Assembly (NCBI RefSeq): GCF_009873495.1
Contig: NZ_CP046703.1
Location: 3,186,501 to 3,250,500 of the forward strand
DNA: 64,000 nucleotides
From: Nostoc sp. ATCC 53789
Lineage (GTDB): Bacteria; Cyanobacteriota; Cyanobacteriia; Cyanobacteriales; Nostocaceae
Reading direction: 5' to 3'
The position numbers and the translations under genes are program-made. Below, piece by piece: positions 55,456-64,000 of the stretch (positions within the stretch are counted from its first letter, which is position 1; each line of letters opens with the position of its first letter). The notes under the pieces are model-generated. The model was not told where the DNA came from. It did no database searches and saw only the letters and a program-made list of their open reading frames with translations.

Positions 55456-56085
55456 TTAGGATTGAGCTAAATCCTCCCCAAAGTATATGGCGCGGATATC
55501 TGTGGGTAATTTGTCCTCTAGCATACGATAGCCTTCCTGAAGAAAATTGGCTACTTCGTTGGGAGCGATCGCTTCTCCTTCGGCTTGCAGATAGGCAGCG
55601 ATTCTTGTTTCGCTCCAGTGGAAAGTTTGAGCCATTAACACGATTAATCGTAAAACAGGGGGTAGTTGGTCTAATGCCTGTTGTACATAGCACCATAACG
55701 GTGGCGAAGTTGCTTGCAGAGAATAATGAATTGCTTCTGTCGGTGGTAGCTTAATTTCGTTAATACAGAAAGCTGTCATATTAATTAACCAATTTTGCAT
55801 GGTTAAGGCTGGCTCACCTGATTCAGGGCTGGTTAAATTTAGTCCACCGAGTTCGTAATAGATATGTCGCCAGGTGAGAGCAAACAGATAATCTGCTTGC
55901 ACAGGCGATCGCGCCGAATGCCGAATTAAGGTATACACTATGGGGCTATAACGGCAAAAAATCACCGTAAAATACTTTCCAGCATCTGGATGGCGCTGAA
56001 ACAAAGTCAGTAGTTCATGGTCACTGTGATGAAATAGCGACTTTACCAGAGGATGATTAGCTTCAGGAAAATGAGGAATTTGCAC
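55456..56085 (-). CDS. Sigma-70-like (ECF-type) regulatory factor
   Basis: 209 residues. The N-terminal half (HSDHELLTLFQRHPDAGKYFTVIFCRYSPIVYTLIRHS, about 20-58) resembles sigma region 2 of ECF factors. The C-terminal half (ALDQLPPVLRLIVLMAQTFHWSETRIAAYLQAEGEAIAPNEVANFLQEGYRMLEDKLP) resembles region 4 with its helix-turn-helix. The middle is longer than in ordinary ECF factors. Conservation of the -10-recognition helix is weak, so it might be a divergent sigma or an anti-sigma-like partner. The TPR gene follows on the same strand; no anti-sigma gene was recognised. Confidence 0.6.
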   Translation of the reverse strand: MQIPHFPEANHPLVKSLFHHSDHELLTLFQRHPDAGKYFTVIFCRYSPIVYTLIRHSARSPVQADYLFALTWRHIYYELGGLNLTSPESGEPALTMQNWLINMTAFCINEIKLPPTEAIHYSLQATSPPLWCYVQQALDQLPPVLRLIVLMAQTFHWSETRIAAYLQAEGEAIAPNEVANFLQEGYRMLEDKLPTDIRAIYFGEDLAQS

Positions 56086-56282
56086 AAGTCTTTGAGTTGA
56101 TAGTTGTTAAAATAATTTTGGGAATTGCACTCCCGTAGTTAATCGCATAATATCTTGGTGTTGCCCAGTTTGTAGCCGAGACTCAGACAACTTGAGTTAT
56201 TGATAAACTAGAAACAAGGACTTAATTTTAGTCTTAATCGACAATTATAAAATCGACTCCCCTATAGAATCCTTATTTGTTC

Positions 56283-56879
56283 ATGGTTATAGCAGTTAGT
56301 GCGATGTCGTTCCTCCTCAGTCCCCTTACTTTAGGCTCCTTTCTCCCTTCCTTGCCCTTGGATAGCCTGTTTTCTACCCAAGGCATTATGGTAATGCTGC
56401 TAGCAGCTTACGCTGGCGCGATGTGGATGTTCCTCACCAGCGCCCCAAAAGTACACACTGTCATGGTGTCAGATTTGGAGATAGCCCGACAGTTGTATGA
56501 AGGGCTGCTAGATTTGCCCGCAGCTGAGGTGCCCTTGCACTATTACTACAACTACGAACAAACTATAGGCGCAACTGGGATTGATCCGCTATACATGTCT
56601 ACAGGGCCAAGTTTGTCAAGCAAAATGATGAATAATGCTACCGAAGGGCTGTGGTATCAATTGAAGAAAAACACCCAGCTACACGTTATTACTGGTGCGA
56701 GTTTAGGTAGCAAAAATCAGCAACGCCACGTTTGCTTTGACCACGACTGCTTGGAAATGATTTTAATGCGAGTCGAAACGCGCGGTTTGAAATTCAAGAT
56801 TCGTAACCAGAAGCCCCTGAACTTTTTGGTCAAAGACTATGAAGGGCGCGTGATTGAGGTGGCTGAGGTAGCGAATTAG
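56283..56879 (+). CDS. Membrane-anchored glyoxalase/VOC-like protein
   Basis: 198 residues from ATG 56283. A TTG at 56277 gives two more residues. One or two N-terminal hydrophobic segments (about 1-20 and 33-52) precede a VOC-type domain: KVHTVMVSDLEIARQLYEGLLDLPAAEVPLHYYY, then HVCFDHDCLEMILMRVETRGLKFKI and NFLVKDYEGRVIEVAEV. The usual second VOC module is reduced and the metal ligands are not all evident. A catalytic role is therefore uncertain. A strong terminator follows. Confidence 0.65.
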   Translation: MVIAVSAMSFLLSPLTLGSFLPSLPLDSLFSTQGIMVMLLAAYAGAMWMFLTSAPKVHTVMVSDLEIARQLYEGLLDLPAAEVPLHYYYNYEQTIGATGIDPLYMSTGPSLSSKMMNNATEGLWYQLKKNTQLHVITGASLGSKNQQRHVCFDHDCLEMILMRVETRGLKFKIRNQKPLNFLVKDYEGRVIEVAEVAN

Positions 56880-56901
56880 TCATTAGATTTTAGATTATTT
56901 T

Positions 56902-56958
56902 AGATTGTGTGGTGCGTAGCTTGCGATCGTAGGCATCGGCACCACACAATCTTTTTTT
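56902..56958 (+). terminator. Perfect 14-bp terminator with T-run
   Basis: AGATTGTGTGGTGC (56902-56915) and GCACCACACAATCT (56939-56952) pair exactly and are followed by six T residues. The loop holds a GCGATCGTAGGCATCG repeat core. It ends the VOC-like gene transcript. Confidence 0.88.
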
Positions 56959-57068
56959 AAGTGGCTAGGCGTAAATAAATTAAAGTTTGTAGTAAGGACT
57001 TTAGTCCAGATAAACCTTGCTATGAAAGATGAATCGGTCACTTATAGGGTTTTGCTAGGTAGAAACTT

Positions 57069-57548
57069 ATGACCCTTGAAAAGATGTACGCATCTCACCT
57101 TTATGAAACAGATTTCTATACTTGGACTCAAGAGCAGATTAACTTGCTCAAAACTCAACAGTGGGAGCAATTAGATACTGTTAACCTGATTGAAGAAATT
57201 GAAACTTTGGGTAGAAGAGAACGACAAGAATTGAGAAATCGGCTAGGAGTATTGTTAGGACACCTGCTGAAATGGCAATTTCAAGCTGAAAAACGTAGTA
57301 ATAGCTGGTTGAGTACAATTCGAGAGCAACGTGTCCAAATTAAGCTGCTTCTGCAAGATAGCCCTAGTTTGAAACCCTATCTAGATGAAGTTTTCCTCAG
57401 CGTTTATGAATTAGGGTTGGCTTTAGCAATTCGAGAAACTGAGTTAGGTGAGCAAGTTTTTCCAGAAATCTGTCCTTATACTTTAGGCGAAACTCTAGAT
57501 CCTGAATTCTTACCAAATCTGAATCAGGTTGAGGAGCAGGGTGAGTAA
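57069..57548 (+). CDS. DUF29 family protein
   Basis: 159 residues with the DUF29 pattern: LYETDFYTWTQEQINLLKTQQWEQLDTVNLIEEIETLGRRERQELRNRLGVLLGHLLKWQFQ, then SWLSTIREQRVQIKLLLQDSPSLKPYL. It is soluble and helical. DUF29 proteins are abundant in cyanobacteria, often in multi-copy sets near mobile or conflict genes; their function is unknown. The C-terminal 25 residues are acidic. It is convergent with the CHAT gene, only 19 bp away. Confidence 0.87.
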   Translation: MTLEKMYASHLYETDFYTWTQEQINLLKTQQWEQLDTVNLIEEIETLGRRERQELRNRLGVLLGHLLKWQFQAEKRSNSWLSTIREQRVQIKLLLQDSPSLKPYLDEVFLSVYELGLALAIRETELGEQVFPEICPYTLGETLDPEFLPNLNQVEEQGE

Positions 57549-57567
57549 TTACCCAAATAATCTTTTC

Positions 57568-60141
57568 TCACCGTAAACCGTGGCAAATAAAAGCAGCCCA
57601 GTAACGAGGATCTGAAAAGGGAAATTGCTGAGTAGAATTTTCTATTTCTTGAATTCGTCTGTTCAATTTGGCATACATATTATATTCACGCTTCCATTGT
57701 TCATCTTCGATAGAACCTGAAGGATATTTTTTTCTATTTCCTATCAGTTCTTTCTCCTTTGCTTCTACTTCCTGAAAGATTTTATTTAGGTCTATTTTTG
57801 TAAATTCTCGTAGTTGAATTTGGGCTTGCTGTAAAGCTTTAGGACGGTTTCTACCTTCTTGTCGCTGCTGGTAGTAGAAAATAGAAAATAATGCTGTGGC
57901 TAAATCATTGACTGACCACAGAGAACTAACAACGCTTCTAGCACCAGCACACAAAAAGCCTGTGGAGAGAGTAAGAATATCATCAGTTAGAGAAGGAATA
58001 CCCAAATTAGTTTCGCAACAAGACAGAAACACTTCTATAAGTTGAGGTAAACGCCAACCAGGTGTCATCAATTGCCCCAAGGTGATGCTGTCACCATGCG
58101 CTAATTTTAACTGTGATTCTAAAGGATTATCGAGGCGAGATTGGGCATGGTGGCAGGAATGAAGTACTTGAACTTGTTGTGCTAGCTGTCGATAGTTATT
58201 GGAGGTGGCTTGACTGCTGCCAATTAATCTGTTTTCTGGTGGAATATTATACATTTGGGCAAGTTTTTCGCCTTCAAATCTGGCACAGGGAAGGTTATCT
58301 TCGGCATCTTCCACAGTTCCATATTGTAGAGATATTTCATTAAATTTCCCTACATTGTCGCGTTGTTGACAAAATTCTAAAATTTGGCAACTTGGGGTAT
58401 AACGAATAAGAAATTTATCTCCTAAATATTCCTGATATTCTCCTGTAGGCAAAGCAGCGAAGGGAATCTGATGGAGTAACAGGTGAGGTACTAAAATTAA
58501 TTCTTCTATTCCTTGAAGATGTTGGGATATGAGTTCAGATATTTGCAAGCGTTCAGCTAATTCGCGGAGAATGCTATTAATTTGAGTTTCCCATTTTTTG
58601 TAATCATTCATATAAGGCAATAACCAATTCTGGTTAATCCAGCCTTGCAACGTCTCTAACCCTTGTCCTGTGCAGGTGTGGAGAGTAATTTTGTTTTGCT
58701 GAACGATAAAAATATGGGTGTCGCTGTTGGTAGTGTAGAAACTGAGGATAGCTGTATTAGGTTGGTCAATTAGCTTTTGAATTTCTGACAAGCTGAGGGG
58801 GTTAACTTGAATTTCTCCAGCTAATACGGGATCTTCGCGTCTGAGATTTTCCCAAACTTGTTGTTTTTGGATTTCTAAAGATGCGATCGCTTCATTATAA
58901 GCTTGGAATGCAGCGCGTGTTTCACTACGACTATTTTCAGATTTATGGCTTTGGCGTTCTTGGTCAATTTGCTGTTGCAGTTCTTCATATTGCTGCAATA
59001 ATTCTTGGATTTTTGGGGGGATTTCTTCGCCTTGAGAGAGGTTGTAGCTTGCCATTAAGTCTACCAAGCGTTTGGAACGCGATCGCTCTACATATTCTAA
59101 GGCTTTATCTATTTGTCCAGCCTTGATGCAAGCTTGCACAAGCTTTTCATAAACTTCTATAGTTCCTTGCAAAATCTGTTGACGGCGAGTTTCGGATTTA
59201 TTCCAAGCCCGGATCTGTTCTATTGACTGAACAGCATAGTTGTATCCTTCAATAGCTTCTTTCCAGCGTCCAGAAGCGAGACAGATATCCCCAAAATTAC
59301 CTCCATAATCGAGGCACTCTGTAGGGAACGCAGTGGGTGTACAAATTTTTAGCAATAAGCGAAAACAAGCAATTGCCTGATTAATATTTCCTTGCTGATT
59401 GTAAGTAAAAGCTAAATTATTTTGAACCATTGCCCAATCTAGCGGGTAAGATTCGCAACTATAAACTTCTAAAGCCTGATTAAAGTAATAGAATACTTGC
59501 TCTAAATTGTTTGTATCTTCCTCTTTAGCTAAGTCACGATATATATTACCAAGATTATTTTGAAGTCCAGCCCAATCTTCCAAAAACTCTTCCATATTTT
59601 CCAGAAAATCTTCATAAGTATGTTCTTCCAAAACAGCCTTAAAACATTGATAAATATGTTCTTCTAAAGCAGCTTGATACCAGGTTCTTGCTATATTTAA
59701 ATTTTCTAATGGCTCTCCTTGTTTTCTTTTTCTGTAGGCAGCTCCTAAATTAGTAAGAACCATTACCCACTCTGCGGGAAACTTATCACGAGTATAAACT
59801 TGCAAAGATTTTTGACAACATAATATTGCTGATTCAGAATTTTCTTCATCTATAACATCTAAATCAGAGTAGATAGTTGCTAAACTATTCTGGATACTAG
59901 CCCACTCTTGTGGAAACTCTTCACGAGTATAAACTTTTAAAGCTTTTTCAAATGCCTTAATTGCTTTCTCTCCATTTTTTACCCAATCACCACGAATTCT
60001 CTCACAATAAGCATTTCCCAAAATATCCTGTATTTCAGCCCATTGTTGAGGATACTTAACAAGTATTAGTTCTGCCTCATATTTGGCTATAGCAATTTCA
60101 ATATTTATAGCATAATTTGCTGATTCTAATGATTCAGTCAT
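57568..60141 (-). CDS. TPR-CHAT caspase-like protease
   Basis: 857 residues. The N-terminal half (about 10-320) is a series of about eight TPR-like units (AEIQDILGNAYCERIRGD, AGLQNNLGNIYRDLAKEEDTNNLEQVFYYFNQALEVY). A coiled coil (about 375-430) leads to a CHAT domain (about 540-857). The catalytic dyad is visible: His in LHSCHHAQSRLDNPLESQLKLA (near 660) and Cys in VFLSCCETNLGIPSLTDD (near 707), with the usual GARSVVSSLWSVND after it. CHAT proteases relate to separases and caspases and take part in bacterial stress and defence responses. Substrate unknown. It sits between a DUF29 gene and a toxin-antitoxin pair. Confidence 0.9.
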   Translation of the reverse strand: MTESLESANYAINIEIAIAKYEAELILVKYPQQWAEIQDILGNAYCERIRGDWVKNGEKAIKAFEKALKVYTREEFPQEWASIQNSLATIYSDLDVIDEENSESAILCCQKSLQVYTRDKFPAEWVMVLTNLGAAYRKRKQGEPLENLNIARTWYQAALEEHIYQCFKAVLEEHTYEDFLENMEEFLEDWAGLQNNLGNIYRDLAKEEDTNNLEQVFYYFNQALEVYSCESYPLDWAMVQNNLAFTYNQQGNINQAIACFRLLLKICTPTAFPTECLDYGGNFGDICLASGRWKEAIEGYNYAVQSIEQIRAWNKSETRRQQILQGTIEVYEKLVQACIKAGQIDKALEYVERSRSKRLVDLMASYNLSQGEEIPPKIQELLQQYEELQQQIDQERQSHKSENSRSETRAAFQAYNEAIASLEIQKQQVWENLRREDPVLAGEIQVNPLSLSEIQKLIDQPNTAILSFYTTNSDTHIFIVQQNKITLHTCTGQGLETLQGWINQNWLLPYMNDYKKWETQINSILRELAERLQISELISQHLQGIEELILVPHLLLHQIPFAALPTGEYQEYLGDKFLIRYTPSCQILEFCQQRDNVGKFNEISLQYGTVEDAEDNLPCARFEGEKLAQMYNIPPENRLIGSSQATSNNYRQLAQQVQVLHSCHHAQSRLDNPLESQLKLAHGDSITLGQLMTPGWRLPQLIEVFLSCCETNLGIPSLTDDILTLSTGFLCAGARSVVSSLWSVNDLATALFSIFYYQQRQEGRNRPKALQQAQIQLREFTKIDLNKIFQEVEAKEKELIGNRKKYPSGSIEDEQWKREYNMYAKLNRRIQEIENSTQQFPFSDPRYWAAFICHGLR

Positions 60142-60265
60142 TTTATAAAAATTTAAACCTGTATTATATTAATTACCTAATTTATATATTTTCTATTCAA
60201 ATATGTCTTTTGCAAAATGCTATACTGCCGCTACTTTCCTTACTTTAATAATTTTAGAATAGTGT

Positions 60266-60979
60266 TTACGCCGAAATCTCTACCAACTTGGCTAGCAATT
60301 CTTCAGCTAAATCTAACAACTCAATTTCATCAATTTCATAACTAGTTCCGCGATTACTTTCTCCACTCCTCACATTAGCAGCCAAAACATTTTTGACAGA
60401 AAAAAGCCTATCTTCTTCTTTAACTAGACTCAAACATTTTTCCAACTCTACAGCAACTTCTTGGATTGTCCTTGAACCCAAACGCTCTCTCACTTTCACC
60501 GCTACCGAATCGTCACTTTCCAGCAGTTTTACTAAAGCTGTTCTCAGTCCATCATCCTCGTGCGAAAACTTCTCAACGGCTACACGCACATATTCTCGCA
60601 CGCTCATATTTGCCGCTAATGCCTTTTGTGCAACTACATCTGGTACGTCTACCAGCAATACACCTTCGTTATCGCTAGCTTGATATAAGTCGTCCCCTTG
60701 TTTGACGGCTACCAACAAATCTGCACCCAAAGCGTGTAAATAGTGCAACACTGATTCTAATTCATGTTCCTTTAAAGCCGACTCTAACTTGGACACCGCA
60801 GCTTGCTTTACTCCAAGTTTTTGAGCTAGCTGTGCCTGAGTCAATCCTGCTTTATTACGTATTTCCCGCATGGCATCGGTAAGATAAAGGCGCAAATACT
60901 CTAACTTTCCCGCCAAAATAACCTCTGGTTCGTCGCTTACCTTTTGCTGCAACCAAGCTTGAAAATTAGGCTTTTTCAT
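60266..60979 (-). CDS. XRE-type antitoxin (HigA-like) with long C-terminal region
   Basis: 237 residues, longer than usual. The Cro/C1-type helix-turn-helix (about 36-85) reads AMREIRNKAGLTQAQLAQKLGVKQAAVSKLESALKEHELESVLHYLHALGADL. The rest (about 90-237) has no clear family. It is acidic and helical, and may hold the toxin-neutralising part. It begins in a four-base overlap (ATGA, 60976-60979) with the toxin stop, so the two are translated together. The HTH probably binds the palindromes at 61404-61447. Confidence 0.85.
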   Translation of the reverse strand: MKKPNFQAWLQQKVSDEPEVILAGKLEYLRLYLTDAMREIRNKAGLTQAQLAQKLGVKQAAVSKLESALKEHELESVLHYLHALGADLLVAVKQGDDLYQASDNEGVLLVDVPDVVAQKALAANMSVREYVRVAVEKFSHEDDGLRTALVKLLESDDSVAVKVRERLGSRTIQEVAVELEKCLSLVKEEDRLFSVKNVLAANVRSGESNRGTSYEIDEIELLDLAEELLAKLVEISA

Positions 60980-61383
60980 GACTTTTCCCTCTGCTGCAAT
61001 TTACGCAATCTCACTCTTGCAGGCTCTTTGTCTCTATCTTTGATAGCGCCGTCGTATTTCTTCATAAAGGCGTGCAGCACCACAAACCTCTGAGGAGTAA
61101 CAGCTGTTAAGATAAACCGTGGATTATGTTCGCTCTTAGTCATCCGTAACTCATACAAATCATCTTCCAGTTTTTCAAATATCCCACTGGTAAGTGATGC
61201 GAGTCCTTTGTCGCACAGGTAGCTAAGATTAACTTGCAGACGCTTGGTTTCGGAAGCACTCAGTAATGGCTTTGGTAGATTTTCTGGTTTCTCCTCTTCG
61301 GGAATCATCCTGATGAAAAAAGCCAGCAAATCTTTGGGGATTTCCCCATTGACATCTAGATAAAGTTCCCAAGTCCAGGTCAC
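60976..61383 (-). CDS. HigB/Gp49-like toxin
   Basis: 135 residues from a GTG at 61381-61383 (GTG ACC TGG ACT) with TAGGA just upstream. The C-terminal half reads LEDDLYELRMTKSEHNPRFILTAVTPQRFVVLHAFMKKYDGAIKDRDKEPARVRLRKL. This is the phage-derived Gp49/HigB-like RelE-fold pattern: the LYELR strand, then FVVLHAFMKK, then an Arg/Lys-rich helix. It is likely a ribosome-dependent mRNA interferase (family inference). The extra N-terminal 60 residues are unusual. Toxin first, antitoxin second is the HigBA order. Confidence 0.8.
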   Translation of the reverse strand: MTWTWELYLDVNGEIPKDLLAFFIRMIPEEEKPENLPKPLLSASETKRLQVNLSYLCDKGLASLTSGIFEKLEDDLYELRMTKSEHNPRFILTAVTPQRFVVLHAFMKKYDGAIKDRDKEPARVRLRKLQQREKS

Positions 61384-61395
61384 TTCCTACCTCAC

Positions 61396-61424
61396 AGTAT
61401 AGTATTCCTTATAAGGAATGTCAA
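61396..61424 (-). promoter_or_regulatory. Sigma-70 promoter of the toxin-antitoxin operon
   Basis: On the minus strand TTGACA (61424-61419) and TATACT (61401-61396) are separated by exactly 17 bp, a near-consensus promoter 12 bp upstream of the GTG start. The palindromic operator sits in the spacer. Confidence 0.85.
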
Positions 61425-61447
61425 GGCTTTATTCCTTTAAAGGAATA
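61404..61447. promoter_or_regulatory. Two palindromic operators upstream of the toxin-antitoxin operon
   Basis: ATTCCTTATAAGGAAT (61404-61419, perfect) and TATTCCTTTAAAGGAATA (61430-61447, perfect) share the half-site ATTCCTT. Their centres are 27 bp apart. The first lies within the promoter spacer and overlaps the -35. Binding there by the XRE antitoxin would give autorepression (inference from position and symmetry). Confidence 0.8.
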
Positions 61448-61544
61448 TCATATAGAATCAGCGAGTGCAACTTAGGTAATAAAAATGGTGCGTTAGGCAA
61501 AACCATAACGCACCCAACTAGTTTATATGCTGTAAGGTCTTTCC

Positions 61545-61595
61545 AAGAAATAAACGAACCGCAGAGACGCAGAGAACACAGAGAGAGGAGAAATG
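61545..61595. repeat. GAACCGCAGAGACGCAGAG-type dispersed repeat
   Basis: GAACCGCAGAGACGCAGAG and the following ACACAGAGAGAGG lie in the gap between the toxin-antitoxin pair and lysS. This sequence type is common in cyanobacterial intergenic regions; no gene is seen. Confidence 0.5.
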
Positions 61596-61651
61596 GAGAA
61601 GATTATTGCGTCAGTTTTGGACATTTTTTTATTTGGAAGTCCCTAAGTAGG

Positions 61652-63337
61652 TCAACTCAACTGTTCAAATTTAAATTTCCCTTTAATAAACTTGTTAAAG
61701 TATTGACCTTTGGATGGGGCATTGTCTAAGTCTTCCTTGACACTGGGAGGTACTTTGAAATACTCGTAAACACTTCCACTATCAAATTCAATAGTCAGTG
61801 TTTGAGTTGTAGGCTCATAGCTAAATTGCTTAATAACACTGCCTTCAGGCTTGAGTAGAGGGAAGGCAATTACATCCCGAATACTGGCAGAATCAGTTAA
61901 CAACATTACTAACCGATCAATCCCAATCCCTAAACCACCTGTAGGCGGCATACCGTATTCAAGGGCTGTCAAAAAGTCTTCATCTACACCTTGGGCTTCT
62001 AAGTCACCAGCAGCTTTTCTTTCGGCTTGGGCTTCTAGGCGTTCTCTTTGATCGATGGGATCTGTAAGTTCTGAGAAGCTGTTCCCCGTTTCTCGCCCGA
62101 CGATAAATAACTCAAATCTTTCCACCAAACCAGGTTGAGAACGGTGAGGTTTTGCTAAGGGCGAAATTTCTACAGGGTAATCAATGACAAAAGTAGGTTG
62201 AATTAAATTAGCTTCTACCTTTTCTTCAAAAGCTAAATTTAGTAACTTACCAATTGATTTCGCTTCATCTATACCAGGAATACCAGCATTTTTACTCGCT
62301 GTTTTTGCTTCTTCCAATGTTTGGAAAGAATTGAAATCCAAGCCAGTAAATTCTTTAACTAAATCGTGCATTGTCACCCGCCGCCAAGGTGGTGTTAAAT
62401 CTATAGGTTCCCCTTGGTAGGTGATTTGCAATGTGCCGAGTACATCTTGGGCGACAGTGGTAATAATCCCTTCTGTCAGCGTCATCATATCGTTGTAATC
62501 GGCGTAGGCTTGGTAAAGTTCAATTGTCGTAAATTCGGGATTATGTCGAGTAGAAATTCCCTCATTGCGGAAAACCCGCCCCAATTCAAACACCTTTTCA
62601 AAACCACCTACAATCAACCGTTTGAGATGAAGTTCTGTGGCAATTCGCAGATACAACTCCATTTCTAAGGTGTTGTGGTAGGTGATAAATGGACGCGCAT
62701 CTGCACCCCCAGTCTCACTTTGCAAAACTGGCGTTTCAATTTCCAGAAAATCCCGTTCTTCTAAATAGCGGCGAATACCGGCAGTAATTTGGGCGCGACG
62801 GCGGAAAGTTTGTCGCACTTCTGGGTTAACAATCAAGTCAACGTAGCGCTGACGGTAGCGCTTGGCAACATCCGTTAATCCATGCCACTTGTCGGGTAGG
62901 GGCAACAGGGATTTAGTCAGGATAGTATATTGTTTAACGTAGACAGATAACTCGCCCTTTTCAGTCCGTTTAATAGTACCTTTAACTCCCAGGATATCGC
63001 CTGCATCTGTGAGTTGTTTTAAATGATTGAAGGCATCAGCATCAATATCTGCCATGCTTTCTTGGATGCGATTTTTATCCAAATAAAGCTGAATTGTGCC
63101 AGTTTCATCTTGCAAGGTGAAGAAAGCCAGTTTACCGAAAACGCGACGCGCCATAATGCGTCCAGCGATCGCAACTTCTAAATCAATTTCTTCACCACTG
63201 GCTAAATCAGCAAACTTTTCTTGCAACTGCGCTGCATGATGAGTAGATTCCCAACGATAGGCGTAGGGATTAGTCCCTAGCTGCTTGAGTTGTTCTACTT
63301 TCTCCAGCCTTGCGGCCCGGATATCTTCTTCCGACAT
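61652..63337 (-). CDS. lysS: Lysyl-tRNA synthetase (class II) with C-terminal KTSC domain
   Basis: 561 residues. The OB-fold anticodon-binding domain (about 50-150) reads [32 protein letters not shown]. The class II core (about 165-495) has motif 2 [24 protein letters not shown] and motif 3 [16 protein letters not shown]. The last 60 residues ([38 protein letters not shown], then [22 protein letters not shown]) form a KTSC domain, an add-on found on some lysyl-tRNA synthetases and as stand-alone proteins. It charges tRNA-Lys in the cytoplasm. The ATG at 63337 begins [17 protein letters not shown], normal for the family. It is divergent from the Uma2 gene. Confidence 0.95.
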   Translation of the reverse strand: MSEEDIRAARLEKVEQLKQLGTNPYAYRWESTHHAAQLQEKFADLASGEEIDLEVAIAGRIMARRVFGKLAFFTLQDETGTIQLYLDKNRIQESMADIDADAFNHLKQLTDAGDILGVKGTIKRTEKGELSVYVKQYTILTKSLLPLPDKWHGLTDVAKRYRQRYVDLIVNPEVRQTFRRRAQITAGIRRYLEERDFLEIETPVLQSETGGADARPFITYHNTLEMELYLRIATELHLKRLIVGGFEKVFELGRVFRNEGISTRHNPEFTTIELYQAYADYNDMMTLTEGIITTVAQDVLGTLQITYQGEPIDLTPPWRRVTMHDLVKEFTGLDFNSFQTLEEAKTASKNAGIPGIDEAKSIGKLLNLAFEEKVEANLIQPTFVIDYPVEISPLAKPHRSQPGLVERFELFIVGRETGNSFSELTDPIDQRERLEAQAERKAAGDLEAQGVDEDFLTALEYGMPPTGGLGIGIDRLVMLLTDSASIRDVIAFPLLKPEGSVIKQFSYEPTTQTLTIEFDSGSVYEYFKVPPSVKEDLDNAPSKGQYFNKFIKGKFKFEQLS

Positions 63338-63439
63338 GGTAACGAACTAAATAGGGCAAGATTAATTATAGATGCTGCAAAAGTTGAGAGTAAGAGATAT
63401 TTGCACTTTGCAGATGATAATATCGCCAAACCAAATACA

Positions 63440-63997
63440 ATGACACAAACTAGAGTGCGCTTGTGGAATGTAGATGAATATCACCGGATGCTTGAGACGG
63501 GTATTATCACAGCCGATGAACGGGTAGAACTGATTGATGGGCAAGTTATCCCCATGAGTGCCAAAAATCCTCCACACGCAGCGACAACGCTGTGTGCATC
63601 TGACTATCTCAAGCGTTCGCTAGCAGAAGTTGCCTTAGTTAGGGTGCAAGATCCGATTCAATTAAGCCAATACTCGGAACCTGAACCAGATATTGCCGTT
63701 GTCCGCATTGATGCGCGAAAGTACATTGATCATCATCCCGCACCCAATGAAATCTTTTTACTCATTGAGGTAGCAGATACAACACTAGACACCGATCGCA
63801 AACAGAAAGCACCTTTATATGCTAATGCAGGAATTGCTGATTACTGGATTTTGGATGTGAATCAGCGTCAGGTTTATGTTTTCCGTGAACCAGGTTTGGA
63901 AGGCTACAATCTGAAATTTATTTTGCCGGAGGATGCAACTTTATCTTTGATGGCATTTCCAGGAATTGAAGTTCAGATTAGTCAACTGTTTCCATAA
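63440..63997 (+). CDS. Uma2 family putative endonuclease
   Basis: 185 residues from ATG 63440 (MTQTRVRLWNVDEYHRMLETGII). A longer frame from 63290 overlaps lysS and adds nothing. Family landmarks: W(N)VDEYHRMLETGIITADERVELIDGQVIPM, PPHAATT, SEPEPDIAVVR (metal Asp), PNEIFLLIEVADTTLDTDRKQKAPLYANAGIADYWILDVNQRQVYVFREP (Glu and Lys of the PD-(D/E)XK-like site). It lacks the coiled-coil tail of the first Uma2 protein and belongs to the shorter subgroup. Function in cells is unknown. The gene ends three bases before the window edge. Confidence 0.88.
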   Translation: MTQTRVRLWNVDEYHRMLETGIITADERVELIDGQVIPMSAKNPPHAATTLCASDYLKRSLAEVALVRVQDPIQLSQYSEPEPDIAVVRIDARKYIDHHPAPNEIFLLIEVADTTLDTDRKQKAPLYANAGIADYWILDVNQRQVYVFREPGLEGYNLKFILPEDATLSLMAFPGIEVQISQLFP

Positions 63998-64000
63998 CTT

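Overview
The window comes from a filamentous, Nostoc/Anabaena-like cyanobacterium (order Nostocales is my inference). Three things point there. The octamer GCGATCGC (HIP1) recurs throughout. Many intergenic gaps hold 7-8 bp short tandem repeats and palindromes of the kind typical of Nostoc genomes. Several genes are specific to oxygenic phototrophs: rpaB, sasA, a CRR7-like NDH-1 factor, a CCB-type cytochrome b6f assembly factor, and a Rep27/LPA1-like PSII factor. No transposase, prophage, CRISPR array or rRNA was seen. One tRNA (Thr, CGT) is present.

Layout. 1-7.6 kb: a cut secreted protein, a DUF456 membrane protein, a M48-like protein that has lost its zinc ligands, a CCB factor, rpaB divergent from radA, a Uma2 protein and a small conserved protein. 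7.6-9.24 kb: a graveyard of gene fragments (HNH endonuclease pieces in both orientations, a kinase/WD40 remnant, a broken small partner gene and a Uma2 tail). 9.8-14.5 kb: two Ser/Thr kinases around a haem-binding HAMP sensor with no output domain. 14.6-18.1 kb: a Clp-fold membrane protease, a peptidoglycan-binding protein with a 12-bp repeat tail, and a large membrane protein. 18.4-24.4 kb: the rimP-nusA-ylxR-infB translation/transcription cluster. 24.5-32.9 kb: membrane and cell-envelope proteins (two with SLH domains), a DUF1400 protein, tRNA-Thr, an M42 peptidase and a GDSL esterase. 34.5-42.4 kb: signalling and photosynthesis accessory genes (sasA, a GGDEF regulator, CRR7, DUF2854, a receiver) and ppk1.

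42.5-51.0 kb is the most distinctive block: five minus-strand genes for exported proteins. They encode an ELWxxDGT/PPC repeat protein, two small secreted candidate subunits, a PapD-like chaperone and a 1037-residue usher-like outer-membrane protein. I read four of them as a cyanobacterial chaperone-usher-type surface-fibre locus, with the repeat protein as a possible fifth member.

51.7-64 kb: a sensor kinase whose sensor region contains what looks like captured intergenic repeat sequence, a secreted protein, a TPR protein, a sigma-like factor, a VOC-like protein, a DUF29 protein, a TPR-CHAT caspase-like protein, a HigBA-like toxin-antitoxin pair with a well-defined promoter and palindromic operators, lysS with a KTSC tail, and another Uma2 gene.

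Functions come from reading motifs by eye, with no database search. Residue positions are approximate.
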